From contig NZ_AP011952.1 in NCBI RefSeq assembly GCF_000828575.1, positions 248,001 through 312,000 on the forward strand: 64,000 nucleotides of DNA, read 5' to 3'. Shown here one piece after another: positions 24,177-32,199 of the stretch. Below the pieces are notes generated by a model. It made no database searches, was not told where the DNA came from, and was given only the letters and a program-made list of their open reading frames with translations. This DNA comes from Methanothermobacter sp. CaT2. Its GTDB lineage: Archaea; Methanobacteriota; Methanobacteria; Methanobacteriales; Methanothermobacteraceae. Position 1 is the stretch's first letter; the number at the start of each line of letters is the position of its first letter. A program made the translations under genes and the position numbers.

Positions 24177-25406
24177 ATGAGGATTGGACTCATATTACCA
24201 TCCCTTGATGATAGTGGAGTCGCCAGGGCTGCCGCCAGTCTATCATCTCTTCTATCAGAGCACCATGAGGTGCACGTGATCACAGTTTACAGACATGAAC
24301 CCCTGCAGGAGTGGAGTGGCAGTTTCCATGTCCTGGACGTCCCCCCTGCCTCTCCAGGGGATGGACTGCCCCGGAGGCTTGGACTTTTCATAAGGAGGAT
24401 ACTTGCACTGCGACGCATTAAGGCTGAACTTGAACTTGATGTCTCGGTATCCTTCTCAGAGGCCCTCAGCATACAGAACATACTCACAGCCGGCTCTGAC
24501 AGACCAGTTGTAAGTCATCACACTGTACTCTCAAGGAATGAGAACCTTGACGATATCTATGGGAGGGGTGTGAAGGCCCTCGTGAGGCTCATCTATCCCA
24601 GGGCGGCTGGAATAATCTGTGTATCCATAGATTCGGCCATTGACCTCACTGATGCGTACGGTATCGACCCCCGGCAGGTATCGGTGATACCAAACCACAT
24701 AGACGTCGATGCCATTGAGGGGGCTGCTGTTCTACCGGCAAGGTGGAAGGATGTGTTCACCTCACCTGTGATCCTGACCACTGGAAGGTTGACACATGCC
24801 AAGGGCCAGTGGCACCTTATCAGGGTGTTCGCCAGGCTAAAAGAACTCATACCCGACCTCAAACTGGTCATACTGGGTGACGGGGACCTGAGGGAATACC
24901 TGCAGGGACTATCAGAGGACCTTGGTCTTAAAACCTTCACCGGTGGCGAGCCAGGTGAATATGACGTTTACTTTGCTGGATTCCAGAGTAACCCCTATGG
25001 TTTCATGGCACATTCAGACCTCTTTGTCCTGCCATCACTGAGGGAGGCACTCCCACTTGCCCTGATGGAGGCCATGGCTCTGGGGACGCCTGTTGCAGCC
25101 GCAGACTGTGGGGGTCCAAGGGAGATACTTGCCCCCAGTTCAGATCCATCATTCAAAACAGAAAAGATGGAATTCGCAGATTACGGGGTCCTTCTACCTC
25201 CCTTTGATGGTGAAATGAGGGCTGCAGATGATGAACTGTGTAGGGAGGAAAAGTTATGGGTCGATACACTCCACGAGATCATCACAGACAGGAAGGTCCT
25301 TGACTCATATTCTGAGTGGGCCAGGGAGAGGGCCCTCCAGTTCAGCCCTGATGCCATCAGGAGGAGGTGGCTGGATTTCCTTGATGCCGTGGTAGATCAG
25401 GGATAA
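24177..25406 (+). CDS. GT4-family glycosyltransferase
   Basis: 409 residues with the two Rossmann domains of GT-B retaining glycosyltransferases. The N-terminal half begins MRIGLILPSLDDSGVARAA; the C-terminal nucleotide-sugar domain has TTGRLTHAKGQWHLI, VILGDGDLREYL, and LFVLPSLREALPLALMEAMALGTPVAAAD containing the E-x7-E donor motif. It should add a sugar to an envelope glycan on the cytoplasmic face. The ATG directly follows the stop of the TagB/TagF gene, with GGGGTGAT as ribosome site, so the two are co-transcribed and probably act on the same polymer. Sugar and linkage unknown. Confidence 0.9.
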   Translation: MRIGLILPSLDDSGVARAAASLSSLLSEHHEVHVITVYRHEPLQEWSGSFHVLDVPPASPGDGLPRRLGLFIRRILALRRIKAELELDVSVSFSEALSIQNILTAGSDRPVVSHHTVLSRNENLDDIYGRGVKALVRLIYPRAAGIICVSIDSAIDLTDAYGIDPRQVSVIPNHIDVDAIEGAAVLPARWKDVFTSPVILTTGRLTHAKGQWHLIRVFARLKELIPDLKLVILGDGDLREYLQGLSEDLGLKTFTGGEPGEYDVYFAGFQSNPYGFMAHSDLFVLPSLREALPLALMEAMALGTPVAAADCGGPREILAPSSDPSFKTEKMEFADYGVLLPPFDGEMRAADDELCREEKLWVDTLHEIITDRKVLDSYSEWARERALQFSPDAIRRRWLDFLDAVVDQG

Positions 25407-25426
25407 AATGTTTGATGGGATGGATA

Positions 25427-26443
25427 TCAGCCTTTGCCGGTGGCGTCGGGGTTCATCCCTGTGACCTCCCGGATCAGACGCCTCCACTTCTCCCCGATAA
25501 CCTGGGGGGACCTGGTTTTCAGTACGTGGGCCCTCAGGTTCTCACCCCATTCACGAACCAACGAAGGATCTTCAATAGTTTTTACGAGTTTTTTGATCAT
25601 GTCTTCTTCGTTTTCTGCTATTATACCATGGACTCCATCCTCGAGTTCCTCGAATTCACTTTTAAACTTGGCTATTGGGACTGACAGGTAGCCTGCCTCC
25701 ATTGCAGCATATCCAAGTTCAATCATTTCATATCCAAGGATCATCATGTCTGCTGATTTGAGATAGCATAAGAAGTCGTCGCGGTAACCCATCATTTTAA
25801 TATGGGGATTGTCTATTTCTACGGGATTGCCAAAAACTAAAAGTTGAATTTTTCTATCTGTTCTTTTATTCACCTCTGTAATTATCCTTGAAAGTCTCTC
25901 CATCCCTTTAATTAGTGATCCTCCTACACTAACATATGTTACAAGGGTGAAATCGTCAAATGATAAATTTTTGCAGCTGGCCACTTTCTTGTCTACGTCT
26001 GCTGATATGAAAGCATTTGGTATGACAACACCATTAATTCCATTTTTTTCTAGTTTTATCCTAGCAATTGCAGTAACACGACTATAAATCAGTGGGATGA
26101 ATATCAGCCTGTGCAGTATCCAGTTTATTATCCTGAAAATGTAGTGGAAGTTCCCCCTGGGGTTCATCCTGAGGGCGGTTATTGCCTCATCCATAACCCA
26201 GCCATGTACTGTGAGGATTGCGGGCACCCCGCTTCTGCGGATCATCATAAGGCCCCCGATGATGAGGGGGCCATGGACGTGTATGAGGTCATAGTTCCTG
26301 AGGTCGACCCTGTCAAGTTCTGATGCATGGACTGTTTCGGTGCTGGCTCCAAGCATCCTGTAAACGGTTTCCTGAGATTTAATAGCCCTCATGACACCAC
26401 CCCTTGTGGATGGGTCGAAGGGTATTATCATCATTATCTTCAT
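25427..26443 (-). CDS. GT4-like glycosyltransferase
   Basis: 338 residues: N-terminal MKIMMIIPFDPSTRGGV, a central LIHVHGPLIIGG, and a C-terminal donor domain with YVSVGGSLIKGMERL and LGYEMIELGYAAMEAGYLSVP. This is a GT-B fold of the GT4 type with a weaker E-x7-E pattern than its neighbours. The ATG at 26443 follows GGGAG; a TTG 30 bases upstream is less likely. The middle (about 25700-26100) is much richer in A and T than the surroundings and uses different codons (ATA, AAA, TTA), which suggests a different origin. It is convergent with the GT4 gene before it and divergent from the second TagB/TagF gene. Confidence 0.85.
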   Translation of the reverse strand: MKIMMIIPFDPSTRGGVMRAIKSQETVYRMLGASTETVHASELDRVDLRNYDLIHVHGPLIIGGLMMIRRSGVPAILTVHGWVMDEAITALRMNPRGNFHYIFRIINWILHRLIFIPLIYSRVTAIARIKLEKNGINGVVIPNAFISADVDKKVASCKNLSFDDFTLVTYVSVGGSLIKGMERLSRIITEVNKRTDRKIQLLVFGNPVEIDNPHIKMMGYRDDFLCYLKSADMMILGYEMIELGYAAMEAGYLSVPIAKFKSEFEELEDGVHGIIAENEEDMIKKLVKTIEDPSLVREWGENLRAHVLKTRSPQVIGEKWRRLIREVTGMNPDATGKG

Positions 26444-26705
26444 AAACTCCCTCGCTTTCAGTTTCCTGAACAAAGTGTCTGATCACATGATTTTCCAGGT
26501 GTTCCACTGGGGGATCCTATTGTTTCTGCCGGTTAATCTAATTTGTGATGCAAGTTCTTTCCTGCATCCATGATCCTCTCATGATCTTATCCTCTGTTCA
26601 TGATGTTCTTGCGTTTTTTTGTCTGGCAGATGGATGGATCTATATATGGGCCTTTGCCATAATGTGATTGAGCAATCCATAAATGCGAAACTGGAGGCCT
26701 GTTTC

Positions 26706-27830
26706 ATGTTAACACGTTTACTCAAGTTTATCAACTGGATTTTACCAAAGGACGATGGGCTGGCTGTATTTGACAGTGTACCTGATTTTTCAGGAAACAG
26801 CCAGGCTCTGTTTGAATTCATGAGGGACATGGGTGAACCTGAAGCGGTATGGATCGTTGAAGAGCCCCTCGACATTGAGGGTGTGATACAGGAGAGGAGA
26901 CACTCGCTGAGGGCCCTCCTCACCATTTTACGTGCTGGTTCCCTGGTCTCCACACATGGGAGGATGAGTGAGATCCGTGTAAGGCGACAGAAGTATGTTA
27001 ACCTCTGGCATGGGATGCCCCTGAAGGCCATGGGCTACGCTGAAACCGGCGAAAGGGAGTTTAAGGAACCCGTAAGGTTCGATGATGAGAACTACTACCT
27101 CATCGCAACTTCCACCATAATGAGGAATGCCATGACGGCATGCTTCAACCAGGACGCCCGCAGGGTACACATAACAGGTCAGCCAAGGAACGATAAACTC
27201 TTCAGATCAGATGGAAGGATCCCTGAGATTACAGGTATTGATACCAGTTCCTACAATAAGGTGGTGCTCTTCGCACCAACATTCAGGGCATCAGATTACA
27301 TAAGTGATGGGAGACTCATATCCCACCACCTCAATCTCCCGGACTTTGATGCCGAGGCCTTCTCAGGGTTCCTGAAGGAAAAGAACATACTTTTCCTTGT
27401 GAAGTTCCATCCACTCGAAGAGGAGGAGGCAAGAAGATTCTTCAGTGAAATGGACAACGTGGTGCTGATAGGTAGCGATGACCTTGCAAAGAGATGCATG
27501 GACCTCTATGACGTCCTCCCAGGGGTTGATGTCCTTGTAACCGATTACTCATCGGTCTACTTTGACTTTCTGCTCCTTGACAGGCCTGTGATCTTTGCTG
27601 TCCCTGACCTGGAGGAGTACCGGAGGGTGAGGGGTTTTGTCCTGGAGCCCTTCGAGTTCTGGGCCCCGGGTCCCCGTGTTGAAACCTTCAGTGATTTCCT
27701 GGAGGAACTTGAAAGGTGTCTTGAGGATGATGACTATTACAGGAGGGAGAGGAGGATCGTGAACAGCCTCGTGAACCAGCACCAGGATGGGGAGTCATCC
27801 AGGAGAGTCTATGAACTGGTCTGGGGATGA
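26706..27830 (+). CDS. CDP-glycerol glycerophosphotransferase homologue, second copy (TagB/TagF type)
   Basis: 374 residues, paralogous to 23067-24176. The same motifs are present: NLWHGMPLKAMG, TGQPRNDKLF, LVKFHPLE and VTDYSSVYFDF. Between the conserved blocks the two proteins differ strongly, while the last third is virtually identical at DNA level. I chose ATG 26706, preceded by GGAGG at 8 bases, because it gives the same N terminus length as the paralogue; a TTG at 26619 would add 29 unmatched residues. It stands alone on the plus strand. Two such enzymes would allow priming and extension, or two acceptors, as TagB and TagF do in bacteria; this is inference. Confidence 0.85.
   Translation: MLTRLLKFINWILPKDDGLAVFDSVPDFSGNSQALFEFMRDMGEPEAVWIVEEPLDIEGVIQERRHSLRALLTILRAGSLVSTHGRMSEIRVRRQKYVNLWHGMPLKAMGYAETGEREFKEPVRFDDENYYLIATSTIMRNAMTACFNQDARRVHITGQPRNDKLFRSDGRIPEITGIDTSSYNKVVLFAPTFRASDYISDGRLISHHLNLPDFDAEAFSGFLKEKNILFLVKFHPLEEEEARRFFSEMDNVVLIGSDDLAKRCMDLYDVLPGVDVLVTDYSSVYFDFLLLDRPVIFAVPDLEEYRRVRGFVLEPFEFWAPGPRVETFSDFLEELERCLEDDDYYRRERRIVNSLVNQHQDGESSRRVYELVWG
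27522..27826 (+). repeat. Near-identical 305-base segment, copy 2
   Basis: Matches 23865-24169 at a constant offset of 3657 with two mismatches. Confidence 0.95.
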
Positions 27831-27916
27831 AAAATAGGAAATGCATGTAATTTTATTTTTTTATAGAGTTTTGCTGGCACCCCTCCTTTTCTCTGACGGT
27901 TCTCTGCGGGAGTCAT

Positions 27917-29170
27917 CTACCAGAGGTCATGTTTTTTGATCCCGTAGACCCTTATTGCCAGGACTATGGTTTCGGTTATTATCACGAGACATGCAACGAT
28001 GTATATGTTCATGAATGCCGATACTGCAAGGAGCATTATCAGGTGCACAATTGAACCTATTATCACGCTGCCGTTGGCGTACCTCTGCTGTCCAAGAACG
28101 GCGAGGAAGGGGTAGCCCAGGAGTATCGAGGGGATTACCACCATGAGGGCCACGGCAAGTAACCTGAGGACGTTGACACTTGGCATGTACTGCGGGCCAA
28201 AGAGTATTCCTATTATGGTGGGCGCGAAGAGGATTATCCCACCACAGAGGATGGTGTTGAGGATGAGGGAGTAGCGCAGGACCTTCCTGTGGAATGCCCT
28301 GTTACGTGTCTTGGCCATATAGGGATAGGTTACCTGCATCAGAGGGCTGTAGAGGCCCTGAGCAGCAGTGTAGAGTTTCTCAGCAGCGGAGTAGTACCCC
28401 ACTGCGGTGTTACCCGCGAATAAACCCAGGAAGAATGAGTTACTACTGGTGTAGATCGAAACAGAGACCCTTGACAGGAAGAACTGGGTGCTGTCCCTGA
28501 AGGTCTCGTAAACCGTCCTCAGGGGTGGTAAATGGAACCTTACATTGAAGCGGGCCCTTATAATCCACTGAGAAATCACACCGGCGGTTAGGGTCCCCAT
28601 GGACTGGAGAAGGGGTACGTAGAGGTAATCGGATGGACGTCTTATGAATATGAATATGGCTGCAAGGAATATGAGGTTCGTGAGGACATTAAGGACGGTT
28701 ATGTACTTCATCCGCTCCATGCCCTGATAGAACCAGGTCGGGAAGATCACATTCCCGATAACAAGTCCAAAGGCAAAGATATAGACCTGCCAGTTAACCG
28801 AGAAACGGGGAATGTTAAGGATGACGAGCAGGAGCAGGCAGAAACTCAGGGTTGCAAGGATCCCCTTGATTAACATGACGGAGCTGAATATCTCGGATAC
28901 ACGGTGCGGATCCTCCCTGTTCACCGATATCTCCCTCACAGCAGAAAGGTTGAAACCGTAATCGGTGATGATGATGAAGTAGGTGTTGAATGCGATGGCA
29001 AAGTTCACAAGGCCATAGTTGTAGACACCCAGAACCCTGGTGAGGTATGGGAGGGTGATGAAGGGTATTATGTAGACAAGCACCTGGAGGGTTGAAAGTG
29101 AGAGGAAGTTCTCGGCGAGAACCCTGTACTCCTCTGACCTGATAAGTCCCATGAGATCCCGGATACTCAT
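27917..29170 (-). CDS. Wzx/RfbX-type polysaccharide flippase
   Basis: 417 residues with 12-14 membrane helices and the signatures IPFITLPYLTRVLGV and TDYGFNLSAVREIS near the N terminus. It is a member of the lipid-linked polysaccharide exporter family and is paralogous to 2794-4053. It is the last gene of an operon: nucleotidyltransferase, GpsA-type dehydrogenase, flippase, with a 20-base gap after the dehydrogenase. The context suggests export of a polymer whose glycerol-phosphate-like precursor is made by the two upstream enzymes. GGAG lies 9 bases before the ATG, in the intergenic gap. Confidence 0.88.
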   Translation of the reverse strand: MSIRDLMGLIRSEEYRVLAENFLSLSTLQVLVYIIPFITLPYLTRVLGVYNYGLVNFAIAFNTYFIIITDYGFNLSAVREISVNREDPHRVSEIFSSVMLIKGILATLSFCLLLLVILNIPRFSVNWQVYIFAFGLVIGNVIFPTWFYQGMERMKYITVLNVLTNLIFLAAIFIFIRRPSDYLYVPLLQSMGTLTAGVISQWIIRARFNVRFHLPPLRTVYETFRDSTQFFLSRVSVSIYTSSNSFFLGLFAGNTAVGYYSAAEKLYTAAQGLYSPLMQVTYPYMAKTRNRAFHRKVLRYSLILNTILCGGIILFAPTIIGILFGPQYMPSVNVLRLLAVALMVVIPSILLGYPFLAVLGQQRYANGSVIIGSIVHLIMLLAVSAFMNIYIVACLVIITETIVLAIRVYGIKKHDLW

Positions 29171-29190
29171 CGAAATAAACTCCTGATTAC

Positions 29191-30156
29191 CTAAAATTCG
29201 GGTCTGGATATCCTGTTCTGGAATTCCTTTATGTAGAGGTTGACGTTTTCAGGTTCCTGCATGGTCCGGTATACCATTTCAAGGACCGGCAGCTCAAGAC
29301 CCTCTGTCAGCTCCCTTATGGCCCTTATGGCCCTGAGGCTCTCTATGGTTATGGTGGAGTCCTCGCTGAGTCTCATCTTCTTACCCAGCATGAGCCCCAG
29401 GGTGCGGTTACGGCTCTTATCGGTTGTTGATGTGAGGAGAAAGTCTCCAAATCCACAGAACCTGTCATGGAGTTCACCGTACCCCATCTCATTGAGTATC
29501 AGGTTCATCTCCCTGAAGCATAGGGTCAGGAGGGAGTGGCGGTGATTCTCGCCTGTTATCTGTCCGTCGAGTATACCCATGGCCACGGCGTAGACGTTCT
29601 TGAGTATCCCGCAGAATTCAACACCCTCAACGTTCTCTGAGTGGTCGAGGATTATGCGGGGAGACTTCAGAAGCCCTGCAATTTCCCTCGCATATCTGGT
29701 GCTGGCACCCACTGTTATCCCGGACGTCATGCCCCTTATGAGTTCGTCGGCGAAGTTGGGACCGGATATGCTGAATACTGTCCTGGACCCTGTTTCCTCC
29801 CTTATAACAGAGCTCATGGTTTTGAGGCCTGGGTGCTCTATTCCCTTTATGCAGGATACTATCTTCTTATCCTCAAGGCTGCTGTTCATTGACCTTACGA
29901 TGCTCCTGAGGTTCCCTGATGGCACGGCCATGAATACGTACTCGGATTCCTCCAGCACGGAACCGTCCATGAGTGTCGCCTCTATGTTACCCCTCAGTTT
30001 CACTCCAGGATGATAAGCGCTGTTTTCGCGCATCCTGTTGATGTTCTCCACAACTTCGAACCTCCGGGCCATGAGGCGGACCCTCTCAGCATTCCATGAT
30101 AGGACCTGTGCTATCGCTGTTCCGAAGCTCCCTGCTCCAATGACTGTGACCATCAT
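29191..30156 (-). CDS. gpsA: NAD(P)-dependent glycerol-3-phosphate dehydrogenase, GpsA-like
   Basis: 321 residues. N-terminal Rossmann motif VTVIGAGSFGTAIAQ, then FMAVPSGNLRSI, SGPNFADEL, KNVYAVAMGILDG (the conserved active-site lysine of the family) and GFGDFLLTST. The family reduces dihydroxyacetone phosphate to sn-glycerol-3-phosphate. Archaeal lipids use the opposite isomer, sn-glycerol-1-phosphate, so this enzyme is unlikely to serve lipid synthesis. The neighbours (nucleotidyltransferase sharing a 4-base overlap, flippase, two TagF homologues) suggest that it feeds a CDP-glycerol-like pathway; a different 3-carbon or sugar substrate is possible. Confidence 0.85.
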   Translation of the reverse strand: MMVTVIGAGSFGTAIAQVLSWNAERVRLMARRFEVVENINRMRENSAYHPGVKLRGNIEATLMDGSVLEESEYVFMAVPSGNLRSIVRSMNSSLEDKKIVSCIKGIEHPGLKTMSSVIREETGSRTVFSISGPNFADELIRGMTSGITVGASTRYAREIAGLLKSPRIILDHSENVEGVEFCGILKNVYAVAMGILDGQITGENHRHSLLTLCFREMNLILNEMGYGELHDRFCGFGDFLLTSTTDKSRNRTLGLMLGKKMRLSEDSTITIESLRAIRAIRELTEGLELPVLEMVYRTMQEPENVNLYIKEFQNRISRPEF

Positions 30157-30839
30157 TTATGGTTCTCCATGAAATATTTTCTGGCTTCCACGAGGTCCTC
30201 AGGGAAGTCCACCTCTATGCAGAACCTTTCGCCTATGTTGAGTGGTCTGAAGGTTTCCCCGTTCTCTATGAGAATTTCAACTCCCCTCTCAAAGTAGTCC
30301 TGATCCTGGCATTCCCTGAGGGCATTCCTCAACATGGGAATGGTTTCTCTGGAGACCTGATTTATTCCCACAGCCTCCCCGAGGGGGTCCGTGACATTCT
30401 TGGACAGTTCCCTTATGAATCCCTGACTGTCGAGGCTGTATTTAACCTCTTCCTCCCCCACCTTCTTGTTGTCAACGCAGATGAGGTTTTCGCCCGGCTT
30501 CTCACATATCATTTTGAGGATGGATGGGTCGAAGACCACGTCCCCGTTCATCCAGATCACATCCTCATCCATGTCCTCCAGCCCTATTAGAAGGCTTTTG
30601 GAGGTGTTTGTTTCGCTGTAGCGATGGTTGTAGACGAATTCAAGGTTGGGGTACCTCTCCTCTATGAGATGGCCCCTGTAGCCCAGCACGACCCTCACGT
30701 TTTCTGTTGACGTTATCTGTGCTATATTTTCGAGCTGTTGATCCATTATCGTTTTTCCATCTCCGAGTTCCACGAGTGCCTTGGGTATTCCATGCCCAAG
30801 TCTGCTTCCGGTTCCTGCAGCAAGAATAATAACCCTAAT
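30153..30839 (-). CDS. Sugar/glycerol-phosphate nucleotidyltransferase (LicC/MobA-like)
   Basis: 228 residues of the NTP_transferase family. The N terminus RVIILAAGTGSRLG is the nucleotide-binding signature, IPKALVEL follows it, and WMNGDVVF carries the metal-binding Asp. The size and the small acceptor domain are like LicC-type cytidylyltransferases, so CDP-glycerol or a similar activated alcohol phosphate is plausible. I place the start at ATT 30839, giving the textbook N terminus M-RVIILAAG behind AAAGGTGAT; the alternative GTG (30848) is itself part of that ribosome site. It is the first gene of the operon with the GpsA-like and flippase genes. Confidence 0.8.
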   Translation of the reverse strand: MRVIILAAGTGSRLGHGIPKALVELGDGKTIMDQQLENIAQITSTENVRVVLGYRGHLIEERYPNLEFVYNHRYSETNTSKSLLIGLEDMDEDVIWMNGDVVFDPSILKMICEKPGENLICVDNKKVGEEEVKYSLDSQGFIRELSKNVTDPLGEAVGINQVSRETIPMLRNALRECQDQDYFERGVEILIENGETFRPLNIGERFCIEVDFPEDLVEARKYFMENHK

Positions 30840-30853
30840 AAGAATCACCTTTA
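30837..30853 (-). promoter_or_regulatory. Ribosome binding site placed before an ATT codon
   Basis: AAAGGTGAT, then TCTT, then ATT (30839-30837) on the minus strand. The only other in-frame start, GTG 30848-30846, overlaps the ribosome site. Confidence 0.6.
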
Positions 30854-30945
30854 AATGTAGATAAGAACAATTCTAGACCAGATTTATGTTGCATACTATT
30901 TAATTGTAATTGGTAAGCGGGCCCCGGAAAAGGAGGTTTATAAGA

Positions 30946-32097
30946 TTGAGGATACTTCATGTAACACCATACTTCAAACCCTCATGGGAGGCAGGTGGTC
31001 CTCCCCGTTCAGTCTATGACCTGGCATCGAGGCAGGTGTCTGCTGGACATGAGGTCACGGTCTACACAACAGATGGGTTCAAGAGGCGACTTGACGTCGA
31101 GGTTAACAGGCCCCTCGATGTTGATGGCATAAGGACCTACTATTTCAGGAACCTTTCAATGTACCTGGCAGGGAATATGAACCTCCCGGTACCACTTAAA
31201 CTCCCCTATGTTGCCTGGAGGGAGATCCGGGAATTTGATGTTGTTCATATCCATGAGCACAGAACCTTCCTTGCAGCCGTTGTAGCCACACTGGCATCAC
31301 GTGCAGGTGTACCCTACATTGTACAGCCCCACGGCTCCGTCCCGACCATGTCGAGGGCTACCCTCAAGGAAGTATTCGATTTCATTGCAGGTAACCGGAT
31401 AATGTACGGGGCGTCCCGGATAGTAGCAACATCCACTGTGGAGTCAGGTTTCTACCGGAAGGTTTACCCTAAACTCGACGCTGAGGCCATAGTGAAGGTA
31501 CCTAACCCGGTCGATATCCCTCACAGACCATCCAGGGGGCTCTTCAGGAAGAAATGGGGTCTTGAAGATGCGCGGATCATACTCTACCTGGGCAGGATCC
31601 ATGAAAGAAAGGGTCTCGACATACTCCTCAGGGCCTTCAGGGACATGGATGAAGACACAGTTCTGGTCATAACGGGACCTGATGACCACTACCTGGAAAG
31701 GCTCATGGGCCTCATAGATGAACTGGGAATCGGTGAAAGGGTTCTCCTGACAGGTCCCCTCTATGAAATGGATAAACTTGAGGCCTATGTGGACGCCGAT
31801 GTGTTTGTGCTGCCATCGGCATCAAGGTATGAATCCTTCGGGAACTCCGCTGCAGAGGCCATTGCCTGCGGCACCCCGGTTGTCGTAACTTCAAGTTGCG
31901 GGATATCTGAGTGGATGGATCCCGGTGATGGCATCATAGCGAGGCCCTCAGCCAGGGACCTGAGGGATGCCATAATCAGGGTCCTGAAGGAACGCGACTC
32001 CTTCAATCCATCGGCAGAGAAGTTTGACCTTGAATCAATATCAGAGACATTTGAGGACATTTACCTGGAGGTCACCCATAAGGCTTCCAGACACTGA
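30946..32097 (+). CDS. GT4-family glycosyltransferase
   Basis: 383 residues. N-terminal RILHVTPYFKPSWEAGG is the acceptor-side glycine-rich loop; EFDVVHIHEHR, then LYLGRIHERKGLDILLRAF and VFVLPSASRYESFGNSAAEAIACGTPVV with the E-x7-E donor motif. This is a complete GT-B retaining glycosyltransferase for an envelope glycan. The start is TTG at 30946 with GGAGGT 8 bases upstream; an ORF open to 30910 adds 12 residues across the ribosome site. It is divergent from the nucleotidyltransferase operon and may share its control region. The broken membrane glycosyltransferase gene follows about 100 bases on. Confidence 0.9.
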   Translation: MRILHVTPYFKPSWEAGGPPRSVYDLASRQVSAGHEVTVYTTDGFKRRLDVEVNRPLDVDGIRTYYFRNLSMYLAGNMNLPVPLKLPYVAWREIREFDVVHIHEHRTFLAAVVATLASRAGVPYIVQPHGSVPTMSRATLKEVFDFIAGNRIMYGASRIVATSTVESGFYRKVYPKLDAEAIVKVPNPVDIPHRPSRGLFRKKWGLEDARIILYLGRIHERKGLDILLRAFRDMDEDTVLVITGPDDHYLERLMGLIDELGIGERVLLTGPLYEMDKLEAYVDADVFVLPSASRYESFGNSAAEAIACGTPVVVTSSCGISEWMDPGDGIIARPSARDLRDAIIRVLKERDSFNPSAEKFDLESISETFEDIYLEVTHKASRH

Positions 32098-32199
32098 AAC
32101 CGGTGGAGCACCTATGCAGAGGTTTATATGGGTCCAGCCAATTAATGATATGCACTGATGGAAGTTGATTGAAGTTATTTGGTGCAAGGGGTATCGATC

